64,000 bases of DNA from an uncultured Opitutales bacterium (lineage in GTDB: Bacteria > Verrucomicrobiota > Verrucomicrobiia > Opitutales > Seribacteraceae): assembly GCA_943787575.1 (NCBI GenBank), contig CALSMY010000002.1, positions 119,255-183,254 of the forward strand, read 5' to 3'. The translations under genes and the position numbers were made by a program. The notes under the pieces were generated by a model, which was not told where the DNA came from, ran no database searches, and worked only from the letters and a program-made list of their open reading frames with translations. Positions 27,096-36,422 of this stretch are shown one piece after another (the stretch's first letter is position 1; every line of letters starts with the position of its first letter).

Positions 27096-28604
27096 TTAGT
27101 AAATCTCCTTAATTTCTTTTGGTAAAGGTCGATTATCCTCGGGCACCAGATATTTTTTTCTTAGTCGAATGAGTTCCTTTTTCATCACATTTCTAATTTG
27201 CTCGTATTCAGGTTCGCCATAGACGGATTTCATTTCATTGGGGTCGTTTTGTAGGTCGTATAATTCCCATCCGTCGATCATGTAGAAATGAATCAGCTTG
27301 TAGCGGTGGTTGCGCACGCCGTAGTGCCGACGGACATTATGAGAGCCTGGGAATTCATAGTATTGATAGTAGATCGATTTCCTCCAGTCTTCAGGCGTTT
27401 CTCCCTTGAGTAAAGAAAGCAGAGATCTTCCCTGCATGTCCGTCGGTTGTTTGGCTTCACAGATATCAAGAAAGGTTTGTGCATAGTCGAGGTTTTGAAC
27501 GAGATCCATATTGACACTGCCTGGTTCGATAGTTCCGGGCCAGCGGACCAGGAGTGGGGTACGGAAGGATTCTTCATACATCCAGCGTTTATCATACCAA
27601 CCATGCTCCCCTAAATACCATCCCTGGTCGGAGGAATAGACCACAACCGTATTTTTAGAAAGTCCTGTTTGGTCGAGATAATCCAAGAGACGACCAATAT
27701 TTTCATCCACCGAGTCAATACATCTGAGGTAGTCTTTTGCATAACGCTGGTACTTCCACTTCAGAAGATCATCTCCTTCCAGCTTTGCCTCACGGAAAGC
27801 TTTGTTTTTAGGCTCGTAGGTTGCTTCCCATATTCTCTTCTGTTCATTATTAAATCCTTTAGGTGTGGTTAGTTTAAAATCCCAGTCATCCCGCATATGT
27901 TTATCAATCGTCATTGCCTGGGTGGACGCAGGAGATAATCGGTTTTCATAATTATCACGCAGTGTTTCAGGTTCTGGGATATCTCGGTCATCGTATTTAC
28001 TCATGTATTTTGGGGCAGGTAACCAGTTGCGGTGGGGAGCCTTGTGCCAGGAGCAAAGGAAAAAAGGCTTTTCTTTGTCACGCTCGTTCTTGAGCCAATT
28101 GAGGGTGCGGTCGGTGATAATATTCGTGGTATATCCAGTGATATTTTTTCTTCCCTTTTTAGTGAGAAACAGTGGGTTGTAATACGGACCCTGACCGCGG
28201 AGCACTTCCCAGGAATCAAATCCAGTGGGGCTGCTTTTTAGGTGCCACTTGCCAAAGAGTGCGGTTTGGTAACCAGCTTTTTGTAAGAGTTTGGGAAAAG
28301 TTTGCTGAGAACCGTCAAAAGTTTCTTTATTTGTAAATTGTCCATTCAGGTGACTGTGCTTGCCTGTGAGGACAACTGCCCGACTGGGAGCGCAGATGGA
28401 GTTGGTTACAAAAGCACGGTCGAACCGCATTCCCTCATTGGCCAACCGGTCGAGGTTTGGGGTTTGGTTACGGTTCGAGCCATAAGCAGAGATGGCTTGG
28501 TAGGCATGATCATCCGAAAAAATAAAGAGAATATTTGGCTGCTTGCCTGAAGCCCAAAAGACAGAACCTATTAAAAAAAGGTATAAAATATAATAGGATT
28601 TCAT
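27096..28604 (-). CDS. Secreted sulfatase, formylglycine type
   Basis: A 502-residue S1 sulfatase that removes sulfate esters, probably from algal or animal polysaccharides. A signal peptide covers residues 1 to about 20. The metal site ILFIFSDDH leads the domain. The maturation motif [11 protein letters not shown] (Cys71) is the CxPSRxxxLTG type needed for conversion to formylglycine. FGKWHLKS and [19 protein letters not shown] complete the active site. The sequence best matches the heparan/iduronate/N-sulfoglucosamine group of S1, but substrate is uncertain. It diverges from the MFS-PlsC gene; the 99-base gap should hold both promoters. Confidence 0.93.
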   Translation of the reverse strand: MKSYYILYLFLIGSVFWASGKQPNILFIFSDDHAYQAISAYGSNRNQTPNLDRLANEGMRFDRAFVTNSICAPSRAVVLTGKHSHLNGQFTNKETFDGSQQTFPKLLQKAGYQTALFGKWHLKSSPTGFDSWEVLRGQGPYYNPLFLTKKGRKNITGYTTNIITDRTLNWLKNERDKEKPFFLCSWHKAPHRNWLPAPKYMSKYDDRDIPEPETLRDNYENRLSPASTQAMTIDKHMRDDWDFKLTTPKGFNNEQKRIWEATYEPKNKAFREAKLEGDDLLKWKYQRYAKDYLRCIDSVDENIGRLLDYLDQTGLSKNTVVVYSSDQGWYLGEHGWYDKRWMYEESFRTPLLVRWPGTIEPGSVNMDLVQNLDYAQTFLDICEAKQPTDMQGRSLLSLLKGETPEDWRKSIYYQYYEFPGSHNVRRHYGVRNHRYKLIHFYMIDGWELYDLQNDPNEMKSVYGEPEYEQIRNVMKKELIRLRKKYLVPEDNRPLPKEIKEIY

Positions 28605-28703
28605 TGTTGTAGTTTTTTGAAGTAAAAATGCTTGGCAACTAATAAATGGTACAGGAATCGAAAGAAATCGCCATGGGTTGAAAGCAGGTCAAAATATATC
28701 ATT

Positions 28704-31184
28704 ATGCCTAACACCAAGCTTGCATTTCGCCAGACCATTCCCTTGCTGGTCTCCCAAACGATCGGGGCGTTCAATGATAACGCGGTGAAAGCATTTTTGC
28801 CTGTGCTCGCAGCCTATCATTTTGGCAAGGAAAGTATGGACTTGGTGAATCAACAAGTTTCTTTTCTCCTAATTCTTCCTTTTATCATCTTTGCCCCCTT
28901 AGCCGGTTGGACTGCAGATCGATTTTCTAAAAAAAGGGTAATTGGAATCAGCCTGCTTGCTCAATTGATCGGGTTAGGTATTTTGGCTGCGGGAACCAGT
29001 TTCCAAAGCCTTGCTATTTGTATGGTTGGCTTTTTTTTCCTTTCCACCCAGTCCAGTTTTTTGTCACCGGCAAAGAAGGGCATTCTTAAAGAAATGGTGG
29101 GCTATGAACAACTTGGCAAAGCGGTTGGGTGGATGGAGATGCTTACCATTGTGGGTATACTCTTTGGTGCTTTCTCTGGTGCCGTTCTTTTTGATCGCTG
29201 GGTTGTTGGTCTTGGCGGTTGGGCAACCGCTCATGCTATCACCTTGTTTATTGCGGGACTCGCCCTAGTTTCGTGGCTGGTTTATCTGCCAACTCCTGCA
29301 ACCAAGGTTTTAAAGACCCAACCTTTTCACCCGCAAATTTTGTATTCTCATCTTGGTGATCTGGTCGATCTTTTAAAGCGTCCGGGCATAAAGTGGGCGG
29401 CCTTGGGGGATGCCTGCTTCTGGGCAGTTGGTGGTTTTTTTTACCTTTTGTTAGTCAAACTTTCTGGAGAGGTTACCGTGGGCAAAGTCGGAATGGGAAG
29501 TCTTTACGGATATTGGTTTTTACTGATGGGAATGGGTATCATGGGCGGTTGTTTGTTTTGTGCTTATTTGAATCGTGGAAGAATTGAGCTCGGTTTATGT
29601 CCGATCGGAGCGATTGGTATGACGCTAAGTTTAGTAGGGTTGTACCAAGCTACTGCACCTGGAGGTATTTTTGAGCTCCTTTGCATCTCTCTTGGTTTTT
29701 TTGGAGCATTATTTTTTGTCCCCTTGAACGGATATTTGCAGGATCGTGCGGGGGAGCAAGAACGCGGGAAAATCCTTGCCGCATCCAACCTGCTTACCCA
29801 ATTGGGCGGAATCTCCCTAATCGGGGCTCATGCGTTGTTTTCCAATGTTTTTGGAATGACTGCAAAAGAGGAAATGTTTGTTCTCATCGTTCCACTCGGC
29901 TTTGTCGCTTTAGTCTCAATTATTTGTTTATTTGAAGATTTTCTTCGTGTCTGGTTCCATCTGTTTCTACGTATCTTCTATCGAATTAAGATAGAGGGTA
30001 TGGAAAATTTCCCGGAACGGGGAGGCGTTTTATTGGTGAGTAATCATTTATCCTATGCCGACCCTGTTTTTATAGGAGCTGCGTTTCCTCGGAAAGTTCG
30101 CTACCTTGCACACGCCGATCTGGCCAATTCCCGTATTCTTGAATGGGTATTTCGTTTAACCGAAACCCTAACTATATCTTCGAGTAAATCGCTTGCCTCT
30201 TTTCGTCAATCCATTGAACGCTTGGGTAGGGGAGTTCCCCTGTGCTTGTTTGCCGAAGGGGGAATTTCCCGAGTCGGGGTTACCCTAGGCTTCAAGCGAG
30301 GTTCAGTTCTCTTGGCAAAGTATGGAAAGGTTCCCATTCTACCTGTCTACCTTGATGGGGTTTGGGGATCGGTTTTTAGCCGGTCCGGAGGAAGTTTTTT
30401 CTGGAAGTTTCCCCGTTTCTTTCCTTACCGCATGTCGGTGAGGGTGGGGAGTCCAATAAGTTTTAGCCAAGCAACTTCTGAATTAGTTAGGCAAGAGGTT
30501 TTGGAACTTGGTCGCCTGTCCTTTAATCAACGAATGCCTTCAAGCGAAGAAATGAAGTCACGGTTGTGTAGGCAAATTTTCCGAAAAAGATCTGGTGTAT
30601 TTTTGATTAACCAAGAAGGTTTGGAAGTTAGATGGGATTCTTTTATTCAAGCAATTCGGGATCCAATCATCGAATTACCAAATCCTGCAAATGAGTGGGC
30701 GAAAAGGGTACGGGAAGTCATTAAGCATTTTGGTGAAGGCCATCGCGTTATCTACACAAACTGGATAAGATTAAAAGAGACCAACCTTACGAATTGTGAA
30801 AGATTACTAATAGAAAAAAGTTCAATTGGGTGGTATGAACAGTGGTTCCCTTGGTTTCCTCTTTTAAACAACCGAACGGTACTTGAATCTAAAACCGGTC
30901 AATGGGAGGTACTGAAAAAGGAAACAATTAAGGAGGGCAATCCATCTTATCGGGTGACAGGATTGGCCAGTCATCTGAATGGATTCATTGCCTTGAATTT
31001 GCCAAATGAAAAAGAAGGAGACACCATACAACCAGGATACAGGCATGAAACATTGGGCCGCTTGCTTCCCGGATTTTCCTACCAATCAGTTTCCGGAGAA
31101 TTTATTCTAAAAGGGCTAGGAATTGATGAGGAACTTATAAAAGTCAGAAATGTGGACCCGGAAGGTTTTTTACTTCCTGAGTGA
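28704..31184 (+). CDS. MFS transporter-PlsC acyltransferase fusion (LplT-Aas-like) with orphan C-terminal domain
   Basis: 826 residues from ATG 28704; the longer frame upstream lacks a good start. Residues 1 to about 420 form a twelve-helix MFS transporter (SQTIGAFNDNAVKAFLP is the LplT signature). Residues about 440-630 are a PlsC-type acyltransferase with NHLSYADP (NHx4D) and LFAEGGISRVG, where the usual FPEGT reads FAEGG. This pairing flips and reacylates lysophospholipids in related bacteria. In Aas an AMP-binding domain follows; here it is missing and about 190 residues with no motif I know take its place (LEVRWDSFIQ, GLASHLNGFIALNLP, LPGFSYQSVSGEFILKG). The acyl donor is therefore open: acyl-ACP or acyl-CoA. 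It starts a probable operon with nrnA. Confidence 0.85.
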   Translation: MPNTKLAFRQTIPLLVSQTIGAFNDNAVKAFLPVLAAYHFGKESMDLVNQQVSFLLILPFIIFAPLAGWTADRFSKKRVIGISLLAQLIGLGILAAGTSFQSLAICMVGFFFLSTQSSFLSPAKKGILKEMVGYEQLGKAVGWMEMLTIVGILFGAFSGAVLFDRWVVGLGGWATAHAITLFIAGLALVSWLVYLPTPATKVLKTQPFHPQILYSHLGDLVDLLKRPGIKWAALGDACFWAVGGFFYLLLVKLSGEVTVGKVGMGSLYGYWFLLMGMGIMGGCLFCAYLNRGRIELGLCPIGAIGMTLSLVGLYQATAPGGIFELLCISLGFFGALFFVPLNGYLQDRAGEQERGKILAASNLLTQLGGISLIGAHALFSNVFGMTAKEEMFVLIVPLGFVALVSIICLFEDFLRVWFHLFLRIFYRIKIEGMENFPERGGVLLVSNHLSYADPVFIGAAFPRKVRYLAHADLANSRILEWVFRLTETLTISSSKSLASFRQSIERLGRGVPLCLFAEGGISRVGVTLGFKRGSVLLAKYGKVPILPVYLDGVWGSVFSRSGGSFFWKFPRFFPYRMSVRVGSPISFSQATSELVRQEVLELGRLSFNQRMPSSEEMKSRLCRQIFRKRSGVFLINQEGLEVRWDSFIQAIRDPIIELPNPANEWAKRVREVIKHFGEGHRVIYTNWIRLKETNLTNCERLLIEKSSIGWYEQWFPWFPLLNNRTVLESKTGQWEVLKKETIKEGNPSYRVTGLASHLNGFIALNLPNEKEGDTIQPGYRHETLGRLLPGFSYQSVSGEFILKGLGIDEELIKVRNVDPEGFLLPE

Positions 31185-31246
31185 TTCAGTTCCATGCTTT
31201 TACTCTTCATGCCTTTCTGTTAGGGTACTATCTTTTGCAGAATTTT

Positions 31247-32248
31247 ATGAGTCCGTTCCTCGATCAATCCGTCTCCTTTGCCCAAGCAATTTCCCAATTA
31301 AGGGATCTTCCTATTTTGGTCCTTGGTCATCGCCGCCCTGATGGTGATTGTATTGGTTCTCAAGTTGCAATGACCCGGGTCCTGCTTGCTCTGGGTAAAG
31401 ATGTTCGTGCGGTTAATCATGATCCCATTCCCCGCACGCTTTTGAAATTTGTGGGTGATACCCCTTTTTGCTCACCTGAACAAGTTCCCGATGGGGATTA
31501 TCAAATTATCACTGTGGATTGTGCTGATCATGCCCGGGTTGGAGAAATTTTGCTAAAACGATTTCCCAAGGTTGATTTAAATATCGATCACCATGTTTCC
31601 AATACCTTATACGGGAAAGAGAATTTTATACTCAGTGATGCTTCAGCAACGGGAGAAATTCTTTCAAAATTCTTTTTCGATTCCGGATATGAGGTGGACA
31701 AGGTAACTGCGGAGGCTCTGTACCTTGGGATTTGTACAGATACTGGACAATTTTGTTATGCAGGAACCAACGCATCGGTTTTTGAAGTTTGTCGCATGCT
31801 GTGCGAGAGAGGGGCAAGCCCTTCCGGGATTGCTCATGAACTCTATGAAAAGGAAAAACCCGGTCGTATTCAATTGCTTCAAAGATTTCTTGCCAGTTTT
31901 CGTATGGAATTTGGGGATCGGGTATGTATTGGAAGTATTAAGGATATTTTCTATCAGGAAACCGGGACTAAGCCAGAAGATGCTGAAAATTTTGTGGATT
32001 ATGCACGCTCTTTGGAAGGGGTTGATATCGGAGTTCTTGTTGAAGAGAGAGCCGGCAATATAAAGGGAAGTTTCCGGGCTAAAGATTCCAAATTCCGAGT
32101 AGATTTACTTGCCAAGAAATTTGATGGCGGAGGTCATGCTTGTGCTGCTGGATTTAATCTTTCTGGAACTTTGGATCAATTGTACGACCGATTAGTTGAA
32201 GAGATCGGTAAGCATTTACAAGCGGTAGAGCAGGGGGATGTTTTATGA
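31247..32248 (+). CDS. nrnA: DHH/DHHA1 phosphoesterase, NrnA-like oligoribonuclease
   Basis: 333 residues from ATG 31247 (the frame also opens upstream inside the previous gene, but that part is not conserved). NrnA degrades 2-5-nt RNAs and often pAp. DHH motifs are [16 protein letters not shown] (near 23), [20 protein letters not shown] with the DHH-like triad, and [10 protein letters not shown]. The DHHA1 part ends [14 protein letters not shown], which holds the substrate-binding GGGH. The start of truB overlaps its stop by four bases. The truB-ribF neighbourhood is standard for NrnA and rbfA. Confidence 0.93.
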   Translation: MSPFLDQSVSFAQAISQLRDLPILVLGHRRPDGDCIGSQVAMTRVLLALGKDVRAVNHDPIPRTLLKFVGDTPFCSPEQVPDGDYQIITVDCADHARVGEILLKRFPKVDLNIDHHVSNTLYGKENFILSDASATGEILSKFFFDSGYEVDKVTAEALYLGICTDTGQFCYAGTNASVFEVCRMLCERGASPSGIAHELYEKEKPGRIQLLQRFLASFRMEFGDRVCIGSIKDIFYQETGTKPEDAENFVDYARSLEGVDIGVLVEERAGNIKGSFRAKDSKFRVDLLAKKFDGGGHACAAGFNLSGTLDQLYDRLVEEIGKHLQAVEQGDVL

Positions 32249-32976
32249 ATAATCGTCAAGATATGGAGTTTGAAGGAATTCTTTTGGTTGATAAACCCCA
32301 GGGGATCACCTCCCATGATGTGGTTGATCGATTGCGCCGAAAATTAAGGATGAAAAAGATCGGACATGCTGGAACCCTCGATCCTTTGGCTACGGGTTTA
32401 TTGATCATGCTCATTGGTAAAGCCACTAAGGTTTCCCAGTTCTTAATTAGCTTGGACAAGGCATACGAAGGCACCTTCCACTTGGGTGTGGAGACCGATA
32501 GCCAGGATGCAGATGGAGAAGTAATTGCGGAAAAACCGGTTAATGAAGATATAACTCAGGAGAGATTAATTAAAGAGATGGATAGCTTTCTGGGTGATCA
32601 ATACCAGACTCCCCCCATGTTTTCTGCCAAAAAAATTGACGGTGTCCCTCTGTACAAGATGGCTCGTAAAGGAAAAACAGTGGAGCGTGAACCCCGGTTT
32701 ATCCGAATCAATGAATTAACTCTAAAAAGTTGGACTTCCCCGACCGGAGATTTTTTTATGGATTGTAGCAAGGGGACATATGTTCGCACTATCGTTCATG
32801 ATTTGGGCCAGCGGTTGGATTGCGGTGCACACCTAAAGGCTTTGCGCAGAACTAAAATCGATCAGTTTGAGATAGCAAATTCCCTGACTCTTGAGGAAAT
32901 TAATGAAGTGCCCTTGGGGGAATTTCATAACCACCTGATCCCCGTTCGCGAAGCTGTTCCCTCTCACGTTTTTTAA
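32245..32976 (+). CDS. truB: tRNA pseudouridine(55) synthase
   Basis: TruB isomerises U55 in the T-loop of nearly all tRNAs. 243 residues; the leading [16 protein letters not shown] is the family start and the catalytic [12 protein letters not shown] holds Asp46. [20 protein letters not shown] and [15 protein letters not shown] are also typical. The PUA domain is cut short compared with E. coli TruB (314 residues). Its start overlaps nrnA, and ribF follows by two bases. Confidence 0.96.
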   Translation: MNNRQDMEFEGILLVDKPQGITSHDVVDRLRRKLRMKKIGHAGTLDPLATGLLIMLIGKATKVSQFLISLDKAYEGTFHLGVETDSQDADGEVIAEKPVNEDITQERLIKEMDSFLGDQYQTPPMFSAKKIDGVPLYKMARKGKTVEREPRFIRINELTLKSWTSPTGDFFMDCSKGTYVRTIVHDLGQRLDCGAHLKALRRTKIDQFEIANSLTLEEINEVPLGEFHNHLIPVREAVPSHVF

Positions 32977-32978
32977 GC

Positions 32979-33938
32979 ATGAAAAAAGTTTATGAATCGA
33001 TTGCTCGATTCGGCCAGGAATGGGAAGGCGATGTGTGCTTGGCTCTTGGGATGTTTGACGGGGTACATCGTGGGCATCAAGCCGTTTTAGACTTAGTTGT
33101 TCAGAATGCAGATCAATGTCAGGGTGCTGCTGCTGCCCTGACTTTCCCTGTGCATCCCGCTGCTTTTTTAAGGCCAGGCAAAGAACCTTCTTTGTTGATG
33201 AGTCCGAGTCGTAAGGCTGAACAATTAATCCAATCCGGTATGTCTGCGGTTATTTTACAACCTTTTGATCAGGAATTGGCAGAGGTGGAAGCAGTTGATT
33301 TCTTACCTTTTTTAAAAGCTCGAATTCCTAATCTCCAGGCAATTTGCGTGGGGAAAAATTTTCGTTTTGGAAAGAATCGATCGGGCGATTCAGAATCTTT
33401 AGCAAGCTATGGAGAAAAGGACGGACTTAGGGTGTGCGTGGCTGATTCTTTAATCTTTGAGGATATTACAATTAGCAGTTCTCGTATTCGTGAAGCCTTG
33501 GCATCTGCTAAGATGCAGAAAGTAAAAAAAATGTTGGGTCGAAACTATACGGTTTTAGGAACAGTCCAGAAAGGAAAGGCATTGGGTGGAAAGATTGGCT
33601 TTCCCACGCTTAACTTACCGTGGAGTCCGGAGGCTCAACCTCCCTTAGGCGTTTATGCTGGCCGGGTGCAGGAATTAAACTCAGGACAAGTGTTGCCAGC
33701 AGTGGCAAATTATGGATTGCGCCCAACGATCGAAGAAGATGCTAGTGAACCGATCCTTGAGGTGCATTGCTTGGAATCTCCAAACTCTTCAATTTGGCAA
33801 GCAGGGGCTACTTTATCCATGTCCTTGGATATTTTTCTACGGTCGGAAAGAAAGTTTTTGGGAGTGGAAGAATTAAAGGATCAAATCCGAAAAGATTGCG
33901 AACAGGCAAAAAATTATTTGGCTACCTCCAGGGACTGA
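32979..33938 (+). CDS. ribF: Bifunctional riboflavin kinase/FAD synthetase
   Basis: RibF phosphorylates riboflavin and adenylates FMN to FAD. 319 residues. The N-terminal adenylyltransferase has LALGMFDGVHRGHQAVL (the HxGH site) and GKNFRFGKNRSGD; ISSSRIREAL precedes the kinase domain, which shows GKALGGKIGFPTLNL and GVYAGRV. The 3' end runs 25 bases into the convergent mutM gene, an unusually large convergent overlap. Confidence 0.96.
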   Translation: MKKVYESIARFGQEWEGDVCLALGMFDGVHRGHQAVLDLVVQNADQCQGAAAALTFPVHPAAFLRPGKEPSLLMSPSRKAEQLIQSGMSAVILQPFDQELAEVEAVDFLPFLKARIPNLQAICVGKNFRFGKNRSGDSESLASYGEKDGLRVCVADSLIFEDITISSSRIREALASAKMQKVKKMLGRNYTVLGTVQKGKALGGKIGFPTLNLPWSPEAQPPLGVYAGRVQELNSGQVLPAVANYGLRPTIEEDASEPILEVHCLESPNSSIWQAGATLSMSLDIFLRSERKFLGVEELKDQIRKDCEQAKNYLATSRD

Positions 33939-34723
33939 CGGGCAGGAGACCAGCAACTTGTACGCCCGCCAATCTCTTCCCTGACCAACGGGTTATTAGA
34001 TTTCGGACAAATCCCTCCATCTTTCCACCGATGATGAAATAGCCAGCCTTTGGGTGGGTCTCCTCCGTGTATCCCAACTGATTTCATCGCTCCGCGGGCG
34101 ACAAATAAGATCTGCTGGAAAAGAATATTACATAAAGGCTTTTTAATTTCTCCACTTCTGCAAGCTGGATGAATACAGGCACGCCAAAGAACTTCATCTG
34201 CCATCCAGTTTCCCATGCCTGGGAAATAACGTTGGTCAAGAAGAAGCGCTTTAATTGGTCTTTTCTTATGTCGGGCAAGGGCATCCTTTAAAATCTTTTT
34301 ATCGAAGGATGGATTGAGCATAGATGTGGGTTGTTCGGACCACCAGGCAGGTAGTTCTTTTCCAATGTGAAGGCGTAAGCGGCCAAATTGCCGAGGATCC
34401 CGAAAGACGAGCTTTTGCTTGGATTGGGATAAGACTATGGCATCGTGTTTCGCTGGAGAATAGCTTGTGGGTTCTGAATGAAGCCATCCAGTCATGCCAA
34501 GGTGCAGCCCCAGCCAACGATTTCCGGAAAAACCAAACAGCATTTGTTTGCCGTGGGTTTGAGAGGATCGGAGGATACTGCCAGAAAGTTCTTCGATAAA
34601 GGACGAACGATCATGTTCCCGGAAGACCCTGGATTTTGGATGAACGATAACTTCCTGAATTCGCAGGTTTATTCCAGCCTTCCAACGGGTAGATGCATAG
34701 GCAACTTCGGCAAGTTCGGGCAT
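33914..34723 (-). CDS. mutM: Formamidopyrimidine-DNA glycosylase with a zinc-less finger
   Basis: Fpg/MutM removes 8-oxoguanine and formamidopyrimidines and cuts the abasic site. 269 residues. The start MPELAEV keeps Pro2 and Glu3. HGKQMLF (catalytic Lys), HLGMTGWL, FRDPRQFGRL and PGMGNWMADEVLWRA are normal. The C-terminal finger, usually Cx2C...Cx2C, reads ICPKSNNPLVREEIGG and RTSCWSPARQ, with three of four cysteines replaced (Ser, Ser, Arg) but the GGR arginine kept. This is like the zinc-less fingers of NEIL1 and plant FPG. It is downstream of menD by ten bases and overlaps ribF convergently. Confidence 0.9.
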   Translation of the reverse strand: MPELAEVAYASTRWKAGINLRIQEVIVHPKSRVFREHDRSSFIEELSGSILRSSQTHGKQMLFGFSGNRWLGLHLGMTGWLHSEPTSYSPAKHDAIVLSQSKQKLVFRDPRQFGRLRLHIGKELPAWWSEQPTSMLNPSFDKKILKDALARHKKRPIKALLLDQRYFPGMGNWMADEVLWRACIHPACRSGEIKKPLCNILFQQILFVARGAMKSVGIHGGDPPKGWLFHHRWKDGGICPKSNNPLVREEIGGRTSCWSPARQSLEVAK

Positions 34724-34733
34724 TTAAAATGAT

Positions 34734-36422
34734 TTAAGAACTTGGCCCAATGGTGAGCAACCGTGCCCGAATGTCACGGTCCTGTTTCCGATCCGTTTGT
34801 ATCTCTATTACCCGGATACCAAGTTTGTGCGGGTGTGCCATCCATGAAATCAATTCATCTTCGCTCCCGCATAAATGATACTCCACTCCATGGGCCTGAC
34901 AAAGTTTGGAGAAATCACAAGCCTGAGGGGTGGCGAAACATTTTTCAAATTCTGACAGTGATGAGACGGCTAAGTTCTCAAAGATTCCACCTCCCTGGTT
35001 GTTTATAACAAATACAGTGAGTGAGCCTTGCATATGGGAAGCACAGAGCAACGCATTAGAGTCGTGTAAAAAAGCAAGTTCTCCGCTGAGCAAATAAACA
35101 GGTTCTTTGCTGAGGTGAGCAATGCCCATGGCGGTGCCCAAAGTTCCATCTATTCCATTTACACCTCGTGCACCGTATAGTTTTCTTTCTCGGTTTCCAG
35201 GTTTCCAAAACCATTCAAGGTCGCGAATTGGCATACTGTTGGCCACATAAAGATGAGAGTTTTTGGGTAAATTTTCCGAAAGTAGGCGAGTAACTTTTGG
35301 TTCTTCAAAAAAGGAAAGGTCTAAAAATTCCCTAGCGATATTTTTTTCCACCGCTGCATCCCCACTCACCCATTTATCCAACCAGCCCTTTTCGGGTGTG
35401 GGAACTTCAATGTCAGCTAGATCTTCAAATCTCATGGTGTGTTGCTCACCCGTACTACTTAGTGGGTCCACCTTTTGACCGCTTGGTTCGATGACCACTC
35501 GCTTTGCTTCGCTTTGATCCATCCATGCCCTTAGGGTTTTGGATGTTGGTAAGGGACCAAGGACGAGAAATAGATCTGGGGTTGAGGAACCCGAGAATTC
35601 CGGACAACGCAATAAATTTTCGTAGCGTAAGATACGGGCGGGATGTTCGTTTTCCCTTAGAGGGCTCAAGGAATCGCAAAGAATTGGAAGAGTGGTCAGA
35701 CCTTGAAGTGCATTCAGCGGGCAATTCATTCCTGCTATGATAACGGGTCGAACACTTTTTCGAATTGCGGCTGAAATATTGCCTGCAAGGTTTTTGGGAT
35801 GATCAGTCGTTCGGGGTGAAGCCTCTGTTTTGACCAAAGGTGCAATTTCACTTGGAACTTCCTTGGTGGGCCAAAGAGGTTCGCAAAAAGGAAAGTTAAG
35901 ATGTACCGGTCCGGGTGATTGACCGGTGGCCTCCAAGTAAGCCTTAGCCAGGATTGCTTGGAGAATCTTAATGTCATCTTGTTCGGATCTAGGAACTGGG
36001 AGGGAATGAAAGTAACGAACAAAAGATCCAAACAGGTTGGTTTGATTAATCGTCTGTCCAGCACCGCACTCCTGGAGTTCCGGTGGTCGGTCTGCAGAGA
36101 GCAGTAGCAAGGGGACCCCGGAATAACTGGCCTCGGTCACGGCTGGATACCAGTGAGTTGGTGCCGATCCAGATGTGCAGATCAAAGCCACTGGCACTTG
36201 AGTCCTTCGGGCATGGCCAAGAGCAAGAAAGGCAGCGGTTCGTTCGTCAAGTACAGGAAGGCAGGAAAGCCTGGCTTCCCTTTCACAACTTACTACAAGG
36301 GGAGTGGACCTGGATCCGGGAGAAAAAAATACCTGTTCCACGCCCATGTCAGCCAGTCCTTGGGCTGTTGCCCGTCCCCAAAGAAAGTTGGCCCGGGCAG
36401 TTTGCTCGGATGTATCAATCAT
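34734..36422 (-). CDS. menD: SEPHCHC synthase (menaquinone biosynthesis)
   Basis: MenD joins isochorismate with 2-oxoglutarate, using thiamine diphosphate, in the classical menaquinone route. 562 residues. Its start segment FFSPGSRSTPLVVSCE and DERTAAFLALGHAR are the N-terminal signatures; ICTSGSAPTHWYPAVTEA and LLLLSADRPPELQECGAGQT follow; RGVNGIDGTLGTAMG near residue 425 is the ThDP site. Its start abuts the menF stop with no gap, so both are translated together. The rest of the pathway (menH, C, E, B, A, G) is not in the window. Confidence 0.97.
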   Translation of the reverse strand: MIDTSEQTARANFLWGRATAQGLADMGVEQVFFSPGSRSTPLVVSCEREARLSCLPVLDERTAAFLALGHARRTQVPVALICTSGSAPTHWYPAVTEASYSGVPLLLLSADRPPELQECGAGQTINQTNLFGSFVRYFHSLPVPRSEQDDIKILQAILAKAYLEATGQSPGPVHLNFPFCEPLWPTKEVPSEIAPLVKTEASPRTTDHPKNLAGNISAAIRKSVRPVIIAGMNCPLNALQGLTTLPILCDSLSPLRENEHPARILRYENLLRCPEFSGSSTPDLFLVLGPLPTSKTLRAWMDQSEAKRVVIEPSGQKVDPLSSTGEQHTMRFEDLADIEVPTPEKGWLDKWVSGDAAVEKNIAREFLDLSFFEEPKVTRLLSENLPKNSHLYVANSMPIRDLEWFWKPGNRERKLYGARGVNGIDGTLGTAMGIAHLSKEPVYLLSGELAFLHDSNALLCASHMQGSLTVFVINNQGGGIFENLAVSSLSEFEKCFATPQACDFSKLCQAHGVEYHLCGSEDELISWMAHPHKLGIRVIEIQTDRKQDRDIRARLLTIGPSS

